Part shown: in pieces, positions 52,722 to 61,004 of the stretch
Layout of the letters: each line of letters opens with the position of its first letter
How positions within the stretch are numbered: the stretch's first letter is position 1
DNA from: Streptomyces piniterrae
GTDB lineage: Bacteria; Actinomycetota; Actinomycetes; Streptomycetales; Streptomycetaceae
Assembly: GCF_005048155.1 (NCBI RefSeq)
Contig: NZ_SUMB01000016.1
Location: forward strand, 103,485-167,484
Direction: 5' to 3'
Length of the DNA stretch: 64,000 bases
Made by a program: the position numbers and the translations under genes
Notes under the pieces: generated by a model
Seen by the model: only the letters and a program-made list of their open reading frames with translations
Database searches by the model: none
What the model was told of the DNA's origin: nothing

Positions 52722-53891
52722 CTACCGCACGCGGCGTGCTCCCGCACTGGGGACGGCGGTGAAGATCCGCGGGGCGGGGTGTCCGGCGGCCGCGAAGGCC
52801 TCCATGACGGCCTTGCGGACGGTCTGTGCGTCGGCTTCCTCGACGAGTACGATCGCGGAGCCGCCGAAGCCGCCGCCGGTCATCCGGGCTCCCACGGCGC
52901 CCGCCGCGTTGGCCGCGTCGACGGCGAGATCGAGTTCGGCGCAGGAGATCTTGAAGTCGTCGCGGAGCGAGGCGTGTCCGGCGGTCAGCAGCGGGCCGAT
53001 GGCACGGGTCCGGCCCGCGTCGAGGCAGGCGACGACCTCTTCGACGCGGTGGTTCTCGGTGACGATGTGACGTACGAGGCCCTGGACGACGGGCTCCCCC
53101 GAGAGTCTGTCCAATGACTCGGGCAGTTGCACGAGAGAAACGTCGCGCAGGGCGCGTACCCCGAGCGCCCGCGCGCCACGCTCACACCCGGCGCGCCGCT
53201 CCGCATACGCGCCGTCCCCGAGTTCATGCCTCACACGCGTGTCGACAACGAGGAGCCGCAGCCCTTCGCCCGCCAAATCGAACGGAACTTGACGCTGGGA
53301 CAGGTCCCGGGTGTCCAGAAACAGCGCATGGCCCTCGGTGCAGCAGGCGGCCGCGGTCTGGTCCATGATCCCGACGGGCACACCGACGAACGCGTTCTCC
53401 GCGCGCTGGGCGAGCCGGGCGAGTTCACGCGGTGCGAGGCCGAGCGCGTAGAGGTCGTTGAGGGCGAGTGCGGTGGCGACCTCCAGGGCGGCGGAGGAGG
53501 ACAGTCCGGCGCCGGTGGGCACCGTGCTGTCGTAGTGCAGATCCGCGCCGCCCACCGGCAGGCCGGCCTCCCGCATCGCCCAGACGACGCCCGCCGGGTA
53601 GGCGGCCCAGCCCCCGCCGGCGGCGGGCCGCAGCTCGTCGGTGCGCAGTTCGACGATGCCGCCCTCGGCGCCGCCCGAGTGCAGGCGCAGTACGCCGTCG
53701 GTGCGCGGCGAGGCGGCGGCGAGGGTGGTGTGCGGGAGGGCCAGCGGCATCACGAAGCCGTCGTTGTAGTCGGTGTGTTCACCGATCAGGTTGACGCGGC
53801 CCGGCGCGGCCCAGATGCCGTGGGGCTCCGCCCCGTACACCTCGTAGAAGGCCGCGGCTGTCCGGGGTGCGCCGTGCTCCGTGTCCGTCAC
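52722..53891 (-). CDS. galK: Galactokinase
   Basis: 389-residue GHMP kinase that phosphorylates galactose at C1, entry to the Leloir pathway. Motifs: GRVNLIGEHTDYNDGFVMP (galactokinase signature, about 30-48), PTGAGLSSSAALEVA (ATP loop) and MTGGGFGGSAIVLV near the C-terminus. The GTG at 53891 is chosen since AAGGAG precedes it and it overlaps the galE stop by four bases (GTGA), giving translational coupling. Last gene of galT-galE-galK, the order known for S. lividans. Confidence 0.97.
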   Translation of the reverse strand: MTDTEHGAPRTAAAFYEVYGAEPHGIWAAPGRVNLIGEHTDYNDGFVMPLALPHTTLAAASPRTDGVLRLHSGGAEGGIVELRTDELRPAAGGGWAAYPAGVVWAMREAGLPVGGADLHYDSTVPTGAGLSSSAALEVATALALNDLYALGLAPRELARLAQRAENAFVGVPVGIMDQTAAACCTEGHALFLDTRDLSQRQVPFDLAGEGLRLLVVDTRVRHELGDGAYAERRAGCERGARALGVRALRDVSLVQLPESLDRLSGEPVVQGLVRHIVTENHRVEEVVACLDAGRTRAIGPLLTAGHASLRDDFKISCAELDLAVDAANAAGAVGARMTGGGFGGSAIVLVEEADAQTVRKAVMEAFAAAGHPAPRIFTAVPSAGARRVR

Positions 53892-54868
53892 GGGGACTCC
53901 TTCGTCTGCTGGGCGAACGCCCACGCGTCGGCCACGATTCCCGCGAGGTCGGCGCGTGCCGGCCGCCAGCCGAGGCGGTCGATCGCGGTCTGCGCGGAGG
54001 CCACCAGGACGGCCGGGTCGCCGCCGCGGCGCGGGGCGATGACCTCGGGGATCGGGTGCCCGGTGACCTGGCGGACGGTCTCGATGACCTCGCGGACGGA
54101 GAAGCCGTTGCCGTTGCCGAGGTTGCAGATCAGGTGTTCGCCGGGGGCCGCAGCGCCGAGGGCGAGGAGGTGGGCCTCGGCGAGGTCGGCGACATGGATG
54201 TAGTCGCGTACACAGGTGCCGTCGGGTGTGGGGTAGTCGTCGCCGAAGACGGAGATCGCCTCGCGCCTGCCCTGGGCGACCTGGAGGACGAGCGGGATGA
54301 GGTGCGACTCGGGGTCGTGGCGCTCGCCGCAGCTGCCGTAGGCGCCGGCGACGTTGAAGTAGCGCAGCGATACGGCGGCCAGCCCGTGGGCGGTGGCCTC
54401 GCCGCCGATCATGTGGTCGACGGCGAGCTTGCTGGCGCCGTACGGCGAGGTGGGCGCGGTCGGGTCGGTCTCGGTGATCGGGGTGCCGACCGGCTCGCCG
54501 TAGGTCGCGGCGGTGGACGAGAAGACGAGCTTGCGCACGCCCGCCGCGCGCATCGCCGCGAGCAGCGCCATGGTGCCGCCGACGTTGTTGTCCCAGTACT
54601 TCTCAGGCTTGACGACGGACTCGCCGACCTGCGAGAACGCGGCGAAGTGCAGCACCGCGTCGTACGAGTCGTCCAGCCACTTGGAGGCGTCGCGGATGTC
54701 GCCCTCGATGAACTCGGCGCCGGCGGGGACGCCCGCCCGGAAGCCGGTCGACAGGTTGTCGAGGACGGTGACCGTGTGCCCGGCCTCCAGCAGGTGCTGG
54801 GCCACCACGCTTCCGACGTATCCGGCTCCGCCCGTCACCAGGTACTTGGCCGACACAGACTCGCTCAT
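53888..54868 (-). CDS. galE: UDP-glucose 4-epimerase
   Basis: 326-residue NAD-dependent epimerase interconverting UDP-galactose and UDP-glucose. YLVTGGAGYVGSVVAQHL Rossmann loop at about 9-26, Ser/Thr of SSTAATYG, catalytic Tyr-x3-Lys in SPYGASK, and the substrate loop RYFNVAGA. Starts in a four-base overlap with galT and ends in a four-base overlap with galK. Also supplies UDP-Gal for wall polymers, which is why an internal promoter exists in S. lividans; none was identified here. Confidence 0.97.
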   Translation of the reverse strand: MSESVSAKYLVTGGAGYVGSVVAQHLLEAGHTVTVLDNLSTGFRAGVPAGAEFIEGDIRDASKWLDDSYDAVLHFAAFSQVGESVVKPEKYWDNNVGGTMALLAAMRAAGVRKLVFSSTAATYGEPVGTPITETDPTAPTSPYGASKLAVDHMIGGEATAHGLAAVSLRYFNVAGAYGSCGERHDPESHLIPLVLQVAQGRREAISVFGDDYPTPDGTCVRDYIHVADLAEAHLLALGAAAPGEHLICNLGNGNGFSVREVIETVRQVTGHPIPEVIAPRRGGDPAVLVASAQTAIDRLGWRPARADLAGIVADAWAFAQQTKESP

Positions 54869-55944
54869 GACTCGCTCGCTACCTCTCGCAGTCGTTCGGC
54901 CGCGGCCTCCGGCGGCACATCGTTGATGAACACATTCATGCCGGATTCCGAACCCGCGAGGAACTTCAGCTTGCCGGGAGTCCGTCGAATGGTGAAAAGC
55001 TCGAGGTGGAGCGCGAACTCGGCGCGGTCGGCGGCGTGCACCGGCGCCTGGTGCCAGGCGGCGATATACGGCGTCGGCGCCGCGCCCGTGCCCTCGGCGC
55101 CCCCCTTCCCGCCACCCCTCCCAACGAAAATCCGGTCGAACCGGCGCAAGACTTCCAGATAGATCTGTGGGAATTCTGTGCGCGCCTCGTCGTCGAGGGC
55201 GAGCAGGTCGGGGACCCGGCGCTTCGGGTAGAGGTGCACTTCGTAGGGCCAGTGGGCGGCGTACGGCACGAAGGCCGTCCAGTGGTCGCCGTCCAGGATG
55301 ATCCGGCGGCCGTCGGCGCGCTCCTCGGCGAGGAGTTCGTCGAAGAGGTTGCCGCCGGTGCGCTGGCGGTGTGCGGCGAGGGTGTCGAGCATCCTCTGGG
55401 TGCGCGGGGTGGTGAAGGGATAGGCGTAGATCTGGCCGTGCGGATGGCCGAGGGTGACGCCGATCTCGGCGCCGCGGTTCTCGAAGCAGAAGACCTGCTG
55501 CACGCCGGGGAGTTGGGACAGTTCGGCGGTGCGGTCGGTCCAGGCTTCCAGGACCAGGGCGGCGTGTCCGTCGGTGAGGTCGGCGAACGACGCGTCATGG
55601 TCGGAGGTGAAGCAGACGACCTCGCAGCGGCCGCTGTCGCCGGCGAGGGAGGGGAAGCGGTTCTCGAAGACGACGACGTCGTAGTCGGCGGCCGGGATCT
55701 CGGACAGCCGGCCGTCGCGGGACGGGCACAGCGGGCATTCGTCGGCCGGCGGGTGGTAGGTGCGGCCCTGTCGGTGCGAGGCGATGGCGACGGAGTCGCC
55801 GAGGAGGCGGTCGTGGCGGATCTCGGCGGCGGTGGCGACGGGCTCGAGGGGGCGGCGGTCGACGGCGTCGCGTACGGCATCGTCGCGCGCGTCGTAGTAG
55901 ATCAGCTCCCGTCCGTCCGCGAGCCGTGTCGTCGTCTTCTTCAC
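54865..55944 (-). CDS. galT: Galactose-1-phosphate uridylyltransferase
   Basis: 359-residue HIT-superfamily transferase exchanging UMP between UDP-glucose and galactose-1-phosphate. CPLC zinc-type motif near 75, ENRFPSL, and the catalytic GHPHGQIYAYP with the nucleophilic His of HPHGQ. A Gly/Ala-rich insertion (about 273-287, GRGGGKGGAEGTG) breaks the C-terminal half and is probably a surface loop. GTG at 55944 follows GAGGAG. First gene of the gal operon, divergent from the symporter. Confidence 0.97.
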   Translation of the reverse strand: MKKTTTRLADGRELIYYDARDDAVRDAVDRRPLEPVATAAEIRHDRLLGDSVAIASHRQGRTYHPPADECPLCPSRDGRLSEIPAADYDVVVFENRFPSLAGDSGRCEVVCFTSDHDASFADLTDGHAALVLEAWTDRTAELSQLPGVQQVFCFENRGAEIGVTLGHPHGQIYAYPFTTPRTQRMLDTLAAHRQRTGGNLFDELLAEERADGRRIILDGDHWTAFVPYAAHWPYEVHLYPKRRVPDLLALDDEARTEFPQIYLEVLRRFDRIFVGRGGGKGGAEGTGAAPTPYIAAWHQAPVHAADRAEFALHLELFTIRRTPGKLKFLAGSESGMNVFINDVPPEAAAERLREVASES

Positions 55945-55969
55945 TGGAGCTCCTCACCCCCCGACCAAA

Positions 55970-56009
55970 CACAAACAAACACAATGAAGCACAAGCGAAC
56001 AGCAACGTC
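55970..56009 (-). promoter_or_regulatory. 10-bp-phased CACAA repeats in the galT promoter region
   Basis: CACAAACAAA, CACAATGAAG, CACAAGCGAA and a weaker CAGCAACGTC start at 55970, 55980, 55990 and 56000, that is one per DNA helical turn, directly upstream of the galT ribosome-binding site. Such face-of-helix direct repeats suit a regulator of the galactose-inducible galP1 promoter, which in S. lividans also has repeat hexamers. Confidence 0.6.
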
Positions 56010-56069
56010 AACGCCGGGTCCGGGTGGGGGCATATCCCTCCACACTGCCCTCATCGATCACGATCCAAC

Positions 56070-56118
56070 AAACTGAACCAACAAAAGTGTTCAGTTTCTG
56101 AAGGTCGGAGCGTAGCTT
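56070..56118 (+). promoter_or_regulatory. Symporter promoter with 9-10-9 inverted-repeat operator
   Basis: AAACTGAAC (56070-56078) and GTTCAGTTT (56089-56097) are perfectly complementary, 19 bases centre to centre. The right arm covers a likely -35 (TTCAGT, 56090-56095) placed 17 bases before TAGCTT (56113-56118). A repressor here would block the symporter promoter. Confidence 0.75.
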
Positions 56119-56169
56119 TCTGTGCGTTCCGATCGCACAGTGCTGTGCCCCCCTCGAAATGAGGCACCC

Positions 56170-57840
56170 ATGATCACCCTGGCCGAAGGCCTCCGACTCC
56201 CCACCAACGGGCTCGACTACACCATCCTGGCCATCTACTTCATCGTCGTTCTCGGCATCGGGTTCGCGGCCAGGCGGAGCGTGCGGACGAGCCTGGACTT
56301 CTTCCTCTCCGGCCGGTCACTGCCCGCCTGGGTCACCGGTCTCGCATTCGTCGCCGCCAACCTCGGCGCCACCGAGATCCTCGGGATGGCCGCCAACGGC
56401 GCGCAGTACGGGGCGTACACCGTCCACTGGTACTGGATCGGCGCCATCCCGGCGATGGTCTTCCTCGGCCTGGTGATGATGCCGTTCTACTACGGCTCCA
56501 AGGTCCGCTCGGTGCCCGAATTCCTGCTGCACCGCTTCGGGCCCTCCTCGCATCTGCTCTCGTCGGTGATCTTCGCCGTCTCGTCGGTGCTGATCGCGGG
56601 CGTGAACCTGTACGCGATGGCGATCGTGCTCCAGGCGCTGCTGGGCTGGCCGCAGTGGGTGGCGATCGTCATCGCCGGCTTCTTCGTCCTGGTGTACATC
56701 ACCATCGGCGGCCTCTCCTCGGCGATCTACAACGAGGTGCTCCAGTTCTTCGTCATCCTGGCCGCGCTGATCCCGCTGACGGTCGTCGGCCTCAAGCGCG
56801 TCGGCGGCTGGGACGGGCTGACCGACTCGCTGACCTCCTCGCACGGCGACGCGTTCCTGACCGCCTGGAAGGGCACCGGCATCGGTGAGGGCAACCCGCT
56901 CGGCGCGAACTGGCTGACCATCGTCCTCGGCCTCGGCTTCGTGATGAGCTTCGGCTACTGGACGACGAACTTCGCCGAGGTGCAGCGCGCGCTGTCCGCG
57001 AAGAACCTCTCCGCCGCCAAGCGCACCCCGCTGATCGCCGCCTTCCCCAAGATCTTCATCCCGATGGTCGTGGTCGTCCCGGGTCTGATCGCGCTGGTCA
57101 TGGAACCGACGCTGGGCAAGGACAAGGACGGGCTCCAGTACAACGACGCCATTCCGGTGCTGATGCGGGACCTGCTGCCGAACGGTGTGCTGGGCATCGC
57201 GGTGACCGGGCTGCTGGCCGCGTTCATGGCCGGAATGGCCGCCAATGTGTCGTCGTTCAACACGGTCTTCACCAACGACATCTGGGCGGCGTATCTGAAG
57301 AAGGGCCGGCCGGACAGCCACTACCTCAAGACCGGGCGGGTGGTCACCGCCGTCGGCGTGCTGATCGGCATGGGCACGGCCTTCATCGCCTCGTCCTTCA
57401 GCAACATCATGAACTACCTCCAGACGCTGTTCTCCTTCTTCAACGTCCCGCTGTTCGTGGTGTTCATCATCGGGATGTTCTGGAAGCGGACCAGCGCGGC
57501 CGCCGGCTTCTGGGGCCTGCTGTCCGGCACCGTCGCCGCGATGATCAACTACTTCGGGCTCTACAAGCAGGGCGTCATCTCCATCCCCTCCGAGCAGGGC
57601 GCCAACTTCGTCTCGTCGATCGTGGCGTTCGTCGTCGGCGCGCTGGTGATGCTGGTCGTCACCCTGTTCACCAAGCCCAAGCCGGCCGAATCGCTGGCCG
57701 GCCTGGTCTACGGCACCCGCTCCCCCGGCATGGAGGAGCCGCCCGCCGAGGGCGACGACGCGTGGTACCGCAAGCCGGCCCTGCTGGGCTGGGGCGCCAT
57801 CGTCCTCGCCGTCATCTGCTACGTCCCCTTCTCCTTCTGA
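56170..57840 (+). CDS. Sodium:solute symporter (SSS family, probable galactose/sugar uptake)
   Basis: 556-residue SSS-family protein with about 14 transmembrane helices. It starts close to the first helix (LDYTILAIYFIVVLGIGFAA) and has the vSGLT-like SLDFFLSGRSLPAWVTGLAFVAANLGATE block and GLLAAFMAGMAANVSSFNTVFTND, which includes the Na+-site Ser residues. Length and pattern resemble sodium/galactose transporters. ATG at 56170 follows GAGG. Divergent from galTEK, with its own operator, so sugar import and catabolism are probably coregulated. A small membrane protein follows 19 bases downstream. Confidence 0.93.
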   Translation: MITLAEGLRLPTNGLDYTILAIYFIVVLGIGFAARRSVRTSLDFFLSGRSLPAWVTGLAFVAANLGATEILGMAANGAQYGAYTVHWYWIGAIPAMVFLGLVMMPFYYGSKVRSVPEFLLHRFGPSSHLLSSVIFAVSSVLIAGVNLYAMAIVLQALLGWPQWVAIVIAGFFVLVYITIGGLSSAIYNEVLQFFVILAALIPLTVVGLKRVGGWDGLTDSLTSSHGDAFLTAWKGTGIGEGNPLGANWLTIVLGLGFVMSFGYWTTNFAEVQRALSAKNLSAAKRTPLIAAFPKIFIPMVVVVPGLIALVMEPTLGKDKDGLQYNDAIPVLMRDLLPNGVLGIAVTGLLAAFMAGMAANVSSFNTVFTNDIWAAYLKKGRPDSHYLKTGRVVTAVGVLIGMGTAFIASSFSNIMNYLQTLFSFFNVPLFVVFIIGMFWKRTSAAAGFWGLLSGTVAAMINYFGLYKQGVISIPSEQGANFVSSIVAFVVGALVMLVVTLFTKPKPAESLAGLVYGTRSPGMEEPPAEGDDAWYRKPALLGWGAIVLAVICYVPFSF

Positions 57841-57859
57841 GACCGCCGAGGAACGCACC

Positions 57860-58162
57860 ATGAGCGACTACCAGCACGAAGTAGAGGAACTGGAACGCGA
57901 GTCCGCGACCGCCGCGCGGCTCTTCGACGTACGGCGCATCATCGGCGGCCTGTTCGCCGTCTACGGCGTGATCGTCACCATCGCCGGCATCATGGCCTCC
58001 GAAGCCGACCTCAAGAAGGCCCAGGACATCAACATCAACCTCTGGACGGGCCTGGGCATGCTCGCCCTCGGACTGTTCTTCCTGGCCTGGATGCAGCTGC
58101 GCCCCGCCATCCCGCCGACGGTGGACGAACTCACCGGCGAGCCCGGCCCGCCGGCGAGCTGA
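57860..58162 (+). CDS. Small two-helix membrane protein downstream of symporter
   Basis: 100-residue protein with an acidic N-terminal helix (EVEELERESATAARLFDVRR), two transmembrane helices (IIGGLFAVYGVIVTIAGIM and LWTGLGMLALGLFFLAWM) and a Pro-rich tail. It follows the symporter by 19 bases with its own AGGAA site, so it is likely cotranscribed and may be an accessory subunit. It ends four bases from the convergent LuxR gene. Confidence 0.85.
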   Translation: MSDYQHEVEELERESATAARLFDVRRIIGGLFAVYGVIVTIAGIMASEADLKKAQDININLWTGLGMLALGLFFLAWMQLRPAIPPTVDELTGEPGPPAS

Positions 58163-58166
58163 ACCG

Positions 58167-58892
58167 CTACGGGTGCGGCGGGGCCGGTGCGTCCGGTCCC
58201 GCCGGCTCGCGCGCCGACCCGCCGCGGCCGCCGGCCGCCCGGTCCAGCAGTCCGGTGCGGGCAGCCAGCGCGGCGGCCTCCAGCCGGGAGCCCACCTCCA
58301 GCTTCATCAGCACCCGCTGGACATGCGTCCGTGCCGTGCTCGGCGCGATATCCATCCCGGCCGCGATCAGCCGAGTGTCCTCGCCGTCCGCGACCCGCAT
58401 CAGCACCTCGACCTCGCGCGGGGTGAGCAGGTCCAGCAGCCGCGCGCCCTCGTCGTCCGGCTTGGCGGCCGGGTGCAGCAGTTCCTCGAAGGCGCCCCGC
58501 AGCAGCTGCGGCGAGACGGCCGCCTCGCCCGCCCTGGCCTTCATCATGGCGCGTTCCACGCCCTCGATCCGCTCGTCGTTGCGGACGTAGCCGGAGGCCC
58601 CGGCGGCGAAGGCGGCGGCGATACCGCGCGGACTGGGGACCGGGCCCAGCACCACCACGGCGACCTGCGGCCGTTCCTTCTTGATCCGTACGACCGGGTC
58701 GAAGGTGCCCGGCTCGGCGGGCGCCGCCGTCCCCAGCAGACACACCTCGGGCGCCCGGCTCACCACCAGATCCGCGGCGCCGGCGCTCGGTGCGGCCGCC
58801 GCCAGCACACGATGCCCCCGCAGCTTCAGGGCCGAGGCGAGCGCCTCGGCGAGCAGACGGTGATCGTCGACCACCATGAGCCGCACGCCCAT
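58167..58892 (-). CDS. LuxR-type regulator with degenerate receiver domain
   Basis: 241-residue protein. Receiver-like N-terminus begins MGVRLMVVDDHRLLAEAL, but the beta-3 phosphorylation site reads EVCLLGTAAP, with Gly where the phosphorylated Asp should be, so it is probably not phosphorylated. LuxR HTH at about 160-215: LTPREVEVLMRVADGEDTRLIA then MDIAPSTARTHVQRVLMKLEV. C-terminal ~25 residues are Gly/Pro/Ala-rich. No kinase adjacent. Together with 51682-52452 it brackets the galactose genes, suggesting but not proving a role there. Confidence 0.87.
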   Translation of the reverse strand: MGVRLMVVDDHRLLAEALASALKLRGHRVLAAAAPSAGAADLVVSRAPEVCLLGTAAPAEPGTFDPVVRIKKERPQVAVVVLGPVPSPRGIAAAFAAGASGYVRNDERIEGVERAMMKARAGEAAVSPQLLRGAFEELLHPAAKPDDEGARLLDLLTPREVEVLMRVADGEDTRLIAAGMDIAPSTARTHVQRVLMKLEVGSRLEAAALAARTGLLDRAAGGRGGSAREPAGPDAPAPPHP

Positions 58893-59095
58893 CGAGCCAC
58901 CCCTTCACTCCCCGGCGGGCCCCGCCCCCGGCCCCCGCCGGGCCCCTTTGTCCCCGGGAAGCTACACGCTCGGCCGGTCGAGCGCGCCCCCTACCGGGGA
59001 GAAGCCCCCCGGAATGCTGGAATCCCGGCCATTCGGGGCCGGTTGCCGCCCCCGGGGCAATACGGGTGCCCGTCCCGAGGGCGGACGCCTCCCGC
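58893..59095. other. Intergenic region
   Basis: About 200 bases between the LuxR start and the end of the ABC-F gene. GGGGCC-rich dyads (for example CGGCCATTCGGGGCCG near 59025) could terminate the ABC-F transcript. No gene seen. Confidence 0.4.
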
Positions 59096-60892
59096 TCACG
59101 CGTCCTCGGCCAGCTCCAGCCAGCGCATCTCCAGCTCGTCCCGCTCACCGGCCAGCTCGCGCAGCTGGGCGTCGAGTCCTGCGACCTTTTCGAAGTCGGT
59201 GGCGTGCTCGGCGATCTGGGCGTGCAGCTTGGCCTCCTTGTCGCCGATCTTGTCCAACTGCCGCTCGATCTTCTGGAGTTCCTTCTGCGCCGCGCGGTTG
59301 ACGGCCGCCGCCTTCTTGGGTGCCGCGGTCTGCGCGGGCGCCGGCGCCGCGGCCTCGATGACCTTCTGGCGGCGCTCCAGGTACTCGTCGAGACCGCGCG
59401 GCAGCATCCGCAGCGTGGCGTCGCCGAGCAGCGCGAACACCCGGTCGGTGGTCCGCTCGACGAAGTACCGGTCGTGGCTGATCACGATCAGCGAGCCGGG
59501 CCAGCCGTCGAGCAGGTCCTCCAGCTGGGTCAGCGTCTCGATGTCGAGGTCGTTGGTCGGCTCGTCGAGGAACAGGACGTTGGGCTCGTCCATCAGCAGC
59601 CGCAGGATCTGCAGGCGGCGCCGCTCGCCACCGGAGAGATCACCGACCGGCGTCCACTGCTTCTCCTTGGTGAAGCCGAACTTCTCGCAGAGCTGGCCGG
59701 CGGTCATCTCCCGGCCCTTGCCCAGGTCGACCCGCTCGCGCACCTCTTGGACGGCCTCCAGCACCCGCAGCGTGGGGTCGAGTTCGCCGACCTCCTGGGA
59801 GAGATAGGCCAGTTTCACGGTCCTGCCGACGACGATCCGGCCGGCCGCGGGCTGCGCCTCGCCCTCCGTACGGGCCGCCTCGGACAGGGCGCGCAGCAGC
59901 GAGGTCTTGCCCGCGCCGTTCACACCCACCAGGCCGACCCGGTCGCCGGGGCCGAGCTGCCAGGTCAGGTGCTTGAGCAGCAGCTTGGGGCCGGCCTGGA
60001 CGGTGACGTCCGCCAGCTCGAAGACGGTCTTGCCGAGGCGGGAGCTGGCGAACTTCATCAGCTCGGCGCTGTCCCGCGGCGGCGGTACGTCCGCGATCAG
60101 TTCGTTGGCGGCCTCGATACGGAACCGCGGCTTGCTGGTACGGGCCGGGGCACCGCGCCGCAGCCATGCCAGCTCCTTGCGCATCAGGTTCTGCCGCTTG
60201 GCCTCTTCGGTGGCCGCGATCCGCTCCCGCTCGGCCCGCGCGAAGACGTAGTCGCTGTAGCCGCCCTCGTATTCGTGCACGTCACCGCGCTGCACATCCC
60301 ACATGCGGGTACAGACCTGGTCCAGGAACCACCGGTCGTGGGTGACCACGACCAGCGCGGAACGGCGGCTCTGCAGATGCCGGGCCAGCCAGGAGATGCC
60401 CTCCACGTCGAGGTGGTTGGTGGGCTCGTCGAGCACGATCAGGTCCTGCTCGGCGATGAGGAGTTTGGCGAGCGCGATACGGCGCCGCTCACCGCCGGAC
60501 AGCGGCCCGATGACGGTGTCCAGGCCCTGCCCGAAGCCGGGCAGGTCGAGGCCGCCGAACAGCCCGGTGAGCACGTCCCTGATCTTGGCGTTGCCGGCCC
60601 ACTCGTGGTCGGCGAGGTCGCCGATCACCTCGTGCCGGATGGTGGCGGCCGGGTCGAGGGAGTCGTGCTGGGTCAGCACGCCCAGCCGCAGGCCGCCGGA
60701 GTGGGTGACCCGGCCGTCGTCCGCGCCCTCCAGCTTGGCGAGGATCCGGATCAGGGTGGTCTTGCCGTCTCCGTTACGCCCGACGACGCCGATCCGGTCC
60801 CCTTCGTTGACACCGAGGGAGACACCGTCGAGCAGGGCACGGGTTCCGTACACCTTGCCGACGGCTTCCAGATTGACGAGGTTGGTGGCCAT
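59096..60892 (-). CDS. ABC-F ATPase (Uup-like)
   Basis: 598-residue soluble protein with two ABC domains and no membrane segment. First domain: Walker A GRNGDGKT (about 39-46), signature LSGGERRRIALAKLL, Walker B LIVLDEPTNHLDVEG. Second: GVNGAGKT (about 343-350), LSGGERRRLQILRLL, VLFLDEPTNDLDIE. A linker of about 80 residues joins them; a C-terminal coiled coil (KELQKIERQLDKIGDKEAKLH) matches Uup. Such proteins act on ribosomes or DNA repair intermediates; some confer antibiotic resistance. ATG at 60892 after AGGAG. It lies 112 bases downstream of ispE on the same strand. Confidence 0.93.
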   Translation of the reverse strand: MATNLVNLEAVGKVYGTRALLDGVSLGVNEGDRIGVVGRNGDGKTTLIRILAKLEGADDGRVTHSGGLRLGVLTQHDSLDPAATIRHEVIGDLADHEWAGNAKIRDVLTGLFGGLDLPGFGQGLDTVIGPLSGGERRRIALAKLLIAEQDLIVLDEPTNHLDVEGISWLARHLQSRRSALVVVTHDRWFLDQVCTRMWDVQRGDVHEYEGGYSDYVFARAERERIAATEEAKRQNLMRKELAWLRRGAPARTSKPRFRIEAANELIADVPPPRDSAELMKFASSRLGKTVFELADVTVQAGPKLLLKHLTWQLGPGDRVGLVGVNGAGKTSLLRALSEAARTEGEAQPAAGRIVVGRTVKLAYLSQEVGELDPTLRVLEAVQEVRERVDLGKGREMTAGQLCEKFGFTKEKQWTPVGDLSGGERRRLQILRLLMDEPNVLFLDEPTNDLDIETLTQLEDLLDGWPGSLIVISHDRYFVERTTDRVFALLGDATLRMLPRGLDEYLERRQKVIEAAAPAPAQTAAPKKAAAVNRAAQKELQKIERQLDKIGDKEAKLHAQIAEHATDFEKVAGLDAQLRELAGERDELEMRWLELAEDA

Positions 60893-61004
60893 CTCACTCC
60901 TGCGCTTCGGGTAGGTCGATCTCCCAGCGTACGTTGCGGGTCCGACCTGCCGCCCCCCGCCGCTGGAACTCCCCGCCGCGCGGGGCGGGCGGCGCCCGGC
61001 CCCC

